A DNA stretch of 10,908 nucleotides from Bacteroides sp. (GTDB lineage: Bacteria; Bacteroidota; Bacteroidia; Bacteroidales; GCA-2748055): NCBI GenBank assembly GCA_011048475.1, contig DSDZ01000517.1, forward strand, positions 1-10,908, in the 5' to 3' direction. The notes under the pieces are model-generated. The model did no database searches and was not told the DNA's origin. It saw only the letters and a program-made list of their open reading frames with translations. Position numbers and translations under genes: made by a program. Numbering within the stretch: the first letter of the stretch is position 1; each line of letters begins with the position of its first letter. Shown piece after piece: positions 6,964 to 10,908 of the stretch.

Positions 6964-6973
6964 AAGGATAAAT

Positions 6974-7687
6974 TCACCAAGTGTAACGCAGGCCGATGGT
7001 GAAGAGGCCCCCGTAGTTGCGGATGTGGATGGGATCTTTGCCGGTGACAGGCAGGGCACCGGCCAGGTAAAGGCCTTCCAGGAAAAGGCCAAACCGGCCC
7101 GGCATGAATTCCACGCCGCCCCCTGCGCTAACACCGGGGATCAGTTTGTTCTGGTCATCCAGCGGATAACCGGTTCCGTTGTTGTAGCCCAGGAGGACAT
7201 CGAGCCTGGGTCCGGCAAGCAGGTAGGGGCTGAGCCTGCCGGGTAATGGTTTGTATTTCAGTGCCGGGGACAGGGAGAAGTACTGGAAGCTGCTGCGTGT
7301 GAGGTCGCCCTTGTTCTCGACAACCCGGTTATCTTCCAGGTGGTAGACCGTGATGGATCCGGTCGTGGTACTGCTTCCCATAGGGAGGTAACCGGCCTCC
7401 AGCCGGATATCCCAGTGCTCGCCCCGCGTAAATTCCAAAAAGAAGGACGCGGCGGGACCAGCGATGGAGCCGGTTTCCATCCGGTAATTGCCTCCGGGAA
7501 GGGTAAAGACCACCCTCTGGTTCGACAGGGAAAGCCCTGCTTTCACACCCATGCTCAATTGCGGCTGCGCCTGCAGGCCCGGCACTCCGGAGAGCATGGC
7601 CAAGGCCATGGAGCACATGACCAGGGAACCAGAGATCGAACCGCGGCTTTTTGGATGCATGCAAGCTTTTGGATGCAGGGGTCTCAT
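6974..7687 (-). CDS. PorT-like outer-membrane beta-barrel protein
   Basis: A 237-residue protein with a signal peptide ending near LQA-QPQ (residues about 40-41) and a small eight-stranded-type barrel: MGVKAGLSLSNQ as first strand, repeated strand-turn blocks (WDIRLEAGYLPMGS, FQYFSLSPALKYKP, LSPYLLAGPRLDVLLGY, FGLFLEGLYLAG) and the final strand GLFTIGLRYTW with a terminal aromatic residue. This fits the outer-membrane beta-barrel domain commonly annotated as PorT family in Bacteroidota; it need not be PorT of T9SS itself. The start ATG overlaps the stop of the upstream aminopeptidase gene by four bases (ATGA), implying coupled translation. M10 or M24 are alternative starts: the first ten codons hold a short 18-base near-duplication. 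It converges on the toxin gene with a 10-base gap and no visible terminator. Confidence 0.8.
   Translation of the reverse strand: MRPLHPKACMHPKSRGSISGSLVMCSMALAMLSGVPGLQAQPQLSMGVKAGLSLSNQRVVFTLPGGNYRMETGSIAGPAASFFLEFTRGEHWDIRLEAGYLPMGSSTTTGSITVYHLEDNRVVENKGDLTRSSFQYFSLSPALKYKPLPGRLSPYLLAGPRLDVLLGYNNGTGYPLDDQNKLIPGVSAGGGVEFMPGRFGLFLEGLYLAGALPVTGKDPIHIRNYGGLFTIGLRYTW
7649..7677. repeat. Short 18-base-period near-tandem repeat in a signal-peptide region
   Basis: TTTTGGATGCA occurs at 7649-7659 and again at 7667-7677, an 18-base offset equal to six codons. In the minus-strand protein it gives two HPK units (HPKAC and MHPKS) at the very start of the outer-membrane protein. It may be a slippage duplication that extended the N-terminus to the overlapping ATG. 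Confidence 0.5.
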
Positions 7688-9555
7688 TGCACGATGATCT
7701 TTTTGGTTACAGAAAGCTGCCCATAAGTGATCCGGAGGAAATAGATGCCCGCCTCCAGGCTCCCCGTGTGGACCTCATGAGGCAGTCCGGGCATGACCCC
7801 TTCATGGATGCTGCTGTGGACCAGCTGGCCGGAGAAAGCGTAAAGCTCCAGCCGGATGTCTGTTGGCCGTTCACCGCCCACAGAGAAGCTGAAGTGGTCC
7901 ACCACCGGGTTGGGATAGACCTCCACGCGTAATGCGGACTTCCTCTGTGCGGTTCCCTCCACCCGGTTCAGCACGTGGTTATCGGGGTCGATCTCAATGC
8001 CGGTGACTTCCCGGGGGATCTGGAAAACGTAGCTTTCCTCCGCCTGGTCATGGAACACCCGAACGGTGGTGTCTCCACCAGCCCAGGCGAGCCTGTATTC
8101 CATGGACATTTTGAACAGCGGGGTCTGTACGGAAGATCCGCGCTGGGTCACATGCAGGGTGACCTGTGATCCATCCTGTTCCCAGGCAGCACCGTATATG
8201 GGGAATCCCGCACCGAAGTACCACTGGTCGAAGAAATCCGTAAAATCCTTCCCGGAAAGCTCTTCCAGTACCGCCTTGAAATCCAGGCCGGTCGCCGTGC
8301 CATTGGCATGCCGTGCAAGGAACTCCCTGAGGATCCCGTAGAAAAGTACGTCGTCCTGCAGTTCGTAGCGCATCATATAGATCATGGCCATCCCCTTGTT
8401 GTAGGAGAGGCTCCCGCTGAATATCCTGGCATCGCTCTGCACTTCCTGGACGGGGATATAGATGGTTCCGTCCGGTTCCTCCAGGGCGCTGTTGAACCGG
8501 TAGTCCCGTTCGCCGGGTGCATATTCGGGTCCCAGGGCCTCTGTGGCCATGTAGCCGGCAAAGGTGGCAAAACCTTCGTTGATCCAGATATCCTGCCAGG
8601 TCCCGCAGGTGACATAATTGCCGAACCAGGAGTGCCCCAGTTCGTGCGCCACCAGGTAGAATTCGAAGTTCCCCATGCCGGTCATGGTCTGGTGCTCCAT
8701 TCCGCCTCCCCGCGGCCAGAGGTAGTGCCCGTATTTTTCATCCCGGAAGGGATAGGGGCCGAACCGTTCACAGAAAAGCTCCATGACGGGGACCGTCACA
8801 TCGATATTTTCCCGGTAGGTCTCCAGGCAACCGGGCCTGTCGTAAACGAAGTTCTGTATGAAAATGGGAGAGGAGGATCCTCCGGGATGCGCTTCCAGGT
8901 TGTATTCCACATAATCGGCCACCGCAATGGAGATCAGGTAATAGGCGATGGGGTAACGGGATTTCCATTCATACCGGACTTTCCCGTTTGGGAAGTAAGT
9001 GGTGGCGGTCAGCAGGCCCTGGCTGACACCCTTCAGATGGAAAGGGGTGGTAATGCTGACGTGAACCGAATCGGCTTTGTCCTCCAGGTCCTGTTTGCAG
9101 GGGAACCAGTCTCTGGCATAAAAAGGTTCAGTACTGGTATAGGTGACCGGGACGTTCCAGTTCTGATCGATCTCCCGGACCATCCCTCCGCCGGTGTTGC
9201 CGCTGTACCGGACCCTGATGGAGAGGAAGCTTCCGGCTGGAGCGGTTTCCGCCAGGGTGACATGCAACATGTCCCCCTGGTGGCTGAAACCCGCCCCGGT
9301 CCCGTTCACTTCCACTTCCTCAACTTCCAGCCCTTCAAACAGGTCCAGGGCGAGCACATCCAGCGGCTGGTCCGGCAACTCTGCCAGGATGGTGGCCTCC
9401 CCCCGGATATAATCCGAAGTGTTATCCACCTCCACATCCAGCCCGTAAAACTTCACATCGTATTCCTGTGCCAGGAGGCTACCCGCAGCCGGGTTGAGGA
9501 GTAAGAAAGCCGCAAACAGGAAAAACCGGCTACAGATGGAGGAAAGGCCCGTCAT
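7684..9555 (-). CDS. Secreted M1-family metallo-aminopeptidase with T9SS sorting domain
   Basis: A 623-residue protein. Residues 1-30 are a signal peptide (FFLFAAFLLL, cleavage near LLAQ). Residues about 31-220 are the N-terminal beta-saddle of M1 peptidases. The catalytic domain carries RGGGMEHQT (283-288), the counterpart of the GAMEN exopeptidase motif, and HELGH (304-308) followed after 18 residues by the zinc ligand E327 in WINEGFA, the classic HEXXH-x18-E pattern. Y385 in SYNKGMA fits the transition-state tyrosine. From about 545 the C-terminus is a type-A T9SS sorting domain: VYPNP, a beta-sandwich with YAFSGQLV, LEAGIYFLRI and a KKIIVQ end. The protein is therefore exported by Sec, then delivered to the surface or medium by the type IX system, and probably trims extracellular peptides. 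It lacks the long ERAP1-like C-terminal domain of many M1 enzymes. The ATG start directly precedes the signal peptide. The gene overlaps the PorT-like gene by four bases. Confidence 0.93.
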   Translation of the reverse strand: MTGLSSICSRFFLFAAFLLLNPAAGSLLAQEYDVKFYGLDVEVDNTSDYIRGEATILAELPDQPLDVLALDLFEGLEVEEVEVNGTGAGFSHQGDMLHVTLAETAPAGSFLSIRVRYSGNTGGGMVREIDQNWNVPVTYTSTEPFYARDWFPCKQDLEDKADSVHVSITTPFHLKGVSQGLLTATTYFPNGKVRYEWKSRYPIAYYLISIAVADYVEYNLEAHPGGSSSPIFIQNFVYDRPGCLETYRENIDVTVPVMELFCERFGPYPFRDEKYGHYLWPRGGGMEHQTMTGMGNFEFYLVAHELGHSWFGNYVTCGTWQDIWINEGFATFAGYMATEALGPEYAPGERDYRFNSALEEPDGTIYIPVQEVQSDARIFSGSLSYNKGMAMIYMMRYELQDDVLFYGILREFLARHANGTATGLDFKAVLEELSGKDFTDFFDQWYFGAGFPIYGAAWEQDGSQVTLHVTQRGSSVQTPLFKMSMEYRLAWAGGDTTVRVFHDQAEESYVFQIPREVTGIEIDPDNHVLNRVEGTAQRKSALRVEVYPNPVVDHFSFSVGGERPTDIRLELYAFSGQLVHSSIHEGVMPGLPHEVHTGSLEAGIYFLRITYGQLSVTKKIIVQ

Positions 9556-9568
9556 AAAAAAGTGCTTT

Positions 9569-9599
9569 CAGATATATCTAAGATGCACGGGGACGTAAA
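9569..9599 (-). promoter_or_regulatory. Possible promoter of the aminopeptidase gene
   Basis: Read on the minus strand, TTTA (9599-9596) and TATATCTG (9576-9569) are 19 bases apart. They match the Bacteroidota -33 TTTG and -7 TAnnTTTG elements with one mismatch each and correct spacing. The -7 element overlaps a 10-base palindrome, AGATATATCT, at 9570-9579. Transcription would begin just a few bases before the start codon at 9555, giving a very short leader. The gene could instead be transcribed from upstream of the S41-like gene, so this is a tentative call. Confidence 0.3.
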
Positions 9600-9608
9600 T
9601 ACCCTATC

Positions 9609-9910
9609 TCAATTCCTCACTTTGACGATCCCTTTTACAAACAGAGCAAACGGCACAAGGCAGATCTGGCCGATCAGCTTTTGTTTACGGGCCAGGCATA
9701 TGGATACCAATATCACGGGGATCCCCAAAACCAGGTTCAACAGGTCGGTGGGGACAAGGCCATGGATGCTTCCTCATCCGGGTATATTTCATGCGGATAT
9801 GCCACGCCGGCGATTGAAACTCCTGCCATCAGGATGACCAGGATCAATGTGTTCACATGCACGGGCTTCAGGTCAGGCCTGACCGGAAAATTGAGATCAG
9901 AATCTGTCAT
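9609..9910 (-). pseudogene. Frameshifted small membrane protein gene
   Basis: No single ORF covers this gene. From the ATG at 9910 the frame encodes 57 residues beginning MTDSDLNFPVRPDLKPVHVN, with a hydrophobic segment TLILVILMAGVSIAGVAY, and stops at 9737-9739. The -1 frame continues with PTDLLNLVLGIPVILVSI, then CLARKQKLIGQICLVPFALF, to a TGA at 9609-9611. Adding one base in the C4 tract (GGGG at 9750-9753 on the plus strand) joins them into a smooth 100-residue protein with two or three membrane helices. I recall longer proteins (about 200 residues) with the same layout (RPGLKPVHWNTL..., PNDLVNLVIGLP..., LARRGKLIGLL...), so this copy may also be truncated at its C-terminus. It overlaps the end of the upstream S41-like gene by 14 bases. 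The function is unknown. Confidence 0.6.
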
Positions 9911-10907
9911 GGCTGCTCAACTTTCTGTCGAGTTCGATTTGATGCAACGCTGTTTCCAGGAAAATGTCCCGGTTTTCGAGAAAATCGTCGAGGGTTTCAT
10001 GTGCCTCGATATCCGGCAGGATCGCTGTTTTCTCCATGTTGCTGACCGCGGCGGAATAGGTGGAACGCCCGATGGTAAGGATCAGCTGCGTATGCTCCAG
10101 TCGGAACTCGGTATCTCTGCCGGCATTGCATTTAAAGGTGGCCCCGCCGGGTGTGCCGATGAACGTTCCGATATGATGGTATTTCAGCAACGCGCAGAAA
10201 TGGCCGTTGGTTGAACCGCAGCTGCCATCGATCAGCGTATAGAGCCGGCCGTCAAAATGATCTTCCGGCAGGGGCAGAGGTTGTGACAGGGTATCGTACC
10301 TGCCGTAGGGTTCCGCAAAATAGGGCACCGGTCTCTTCTGGAGGTATGCCAGCAATACGGAGGAGCAGAAGGGATCGCCGCCACCGTTGCCCCGGACATC
10401 AAGGATCAGGTGACCGATGCCCCTGGTTCGGATCAGGTGGAAACAGGAATCCATCAGGTGACGGAATTCGTTTACCCTGTCATAATAGATGAAGGTGGGG
10501 ACGGTTAAAAGCGCCGTGTTCATTTCTTCAAGGATCTCGAATTGGGGAAGGGGATGGTTGAAATGGGCGAACACCACCTTCCGGACCGATTCATGGTCCG
10601 CCGGGGCCAGGACCTTACTTTCCGGGCTGTTGTGGCCCGGTGGAATATAGCTGACCGTGTATTGATCGGGCAACCCGTATGCACTGGCATAGAACATGGA
10701 AAAACGTTTCGTCACCTGTGCATCGATGAAATGGGGGTTCAGGGCATCCGCCGAAGTGATCTTCCTCAACCGGTCCCATATTTCATTGACCGGTCTCCCG
10801 TTGATCTCCAGGATGATGCTTCCCCGTGGTACCTCATCTGAATCAAGATAACTTCCTGCAACAACGATCAGATTATCAATTCGTTTCAGTGTGAGCGGGA
10901 ACATCCT
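9897..10907 (-). CDS. S41-family (C-terminal processing-like) peptidase, 5'-partial
   Basis: The frame is open to the window edge, so the N-terminus, and any signal peptide, lies outside; 335 residues follow the first internal Met at 10904. Residues about 1-45 look like part of a PDZ-like module (VPRGSIILEINGRPV). The S41 peptidase core follows, with GIGHLILDVRGNGGGDP (163-178) and LIDGSCGSTNGHF (224-236), then GTFIGTPGGATF. S231 aligns by hand with the catalytic serine of the CtpA SASE block. The SASE itself reads STNG here, and the catalytic lysine is not obvious (K258 is a candidate), so activity is likely but not certain; tricorn/IRBP-like S41 members vary in the same way. Proteins of this kind in Bacteroidota are usually exported and degrade or process envelope or extracellular proteins. 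It overlaps the next minus-strand gene by 14 bases. Confidence 0.75.
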   Translation of the reverse strand, partial: RMFPLTLKRIDNLIVVAGSYLDSDEVPRGSIILEINGRPVNEIWDRLRKITSADALNPHFIDAQVTKRFSMFYASAYGLPDQYTVSYIPPGHNSPESKVLAPADHESVRKVVFAHFNHPLPQFEILEEMNTALLTVPTFIYYDRVNEFRHLMDSCFHLIRTRGIGHLILDVRGNGGGDPFCSSVLLAYLQKRPVPYFAEPYGRYDTLSQPLPLPEDHFDGRLYTLIDGSCGSTNGHFCALLKYHHIGTFIGTPGGATFKCNAGRDTEFRLEHTQLILTIGRSTYSAAVSNMEKTAILPDIEAHETLDDFLENRDIFLETALHQIELDRKLSSHDRF

Positions 10908-10908
10908 G

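Noticed and set aside
6165..6973. Mobile element carrying the toxin-antitoxin pair
   Set aside because: No transposase, integrase, terminal inverted repeats or target-site duplications were found at the borders.
8308..9504. 398-codon open frame on the plus strand
   Set aside because: It is antisense to the M1 aminopeptidase, whose catalytic motifs, signal peptide and sorting domain are all intact on the minus strand. The antisense frame has no recognisable domain and arises from GC-rich codon structure.
9681..10214. 177-codon plus-strand frame spanning the gap and the S41-like gene
   Set aside because: The minus strand encodes a coherent hydrophobic protein (across one frameshift) plus the S41-like C-terminus here; the plus-strand product resembles nothing.

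Overview
The window most likely comes from a member of the Bacteroidota, probably an uncultured Bacteroidales-like lineage. The evidence is a secreted peptidase ending in a type IX secretion (T9SS) sorting domain, PorT-type and porin-type outer-membrane barrels, starts without Shine-Dalgarno sequences, promoter-like TAnnTTTG elements, and a toxin-antitoxin pair of a type common in that phylum. No rRNA, tRNA, CRISPR array, insertion sequence or prophage gene is visible.

Layout. (1) Positions 2-5163, plus strand: four tightly packed genes with gaps of 6, 18 and 2 bases, probably one operon. They encode a TPR protein cut by the window edge, an outer-membrane porin-like barrel, a calcineurin-like metallophosphoesterase (TTG start), and an 836-residue membrane protein joining a Cache sensor, a PAS domain, a CBS pair and a DUF294 nucleotidyltransferase module. 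(2) Positions 5223-6164, minus strand: a membrane-anchored diheme cytochrome c that converges on the operon. (3) Positions 6165-6416: a 252-base AT-rich divergent intergenic region with a perfect palindrome and promoter-like elements. (4) Positions 6417-6963, plus strand: a small antitoxin and RelE/ParE-type toxin pair overlapping by one base. The toxin frame is broken at an A8 tract that is also a canonical -1 slippery heptamer. (5) Positions 6974-10908, minus strand: in transcription order, an S41-like peptidase cut by the window edge, a small membrane protein gene broken by a frameshift and not visible as one ORF, an M1 aminopeptidase with a T9SS sorting domain, and a PorT-like outer-membrane protein coupled to the peptidase by an ATGA overlap.

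How the genes may work together. The first operon looks like an envelope sensing unit: the periplasmic Cache domain would detect a small molecule, possibly a carboxylate entering through the neighbouring porin, and control a cytoplasmic nucleotidyltransferase through PAS and CBS domains. The phosphoesterase could act in the same circuit. This is inference. The last block is an extracellular or cell-surface proteolysis group. The most notable items are the Cache-PAS-CBS-DUF294 fusion, the frameshifted toxin with its slippery site, and the hidden frameshifted membrane protein gene at 9609-9910.
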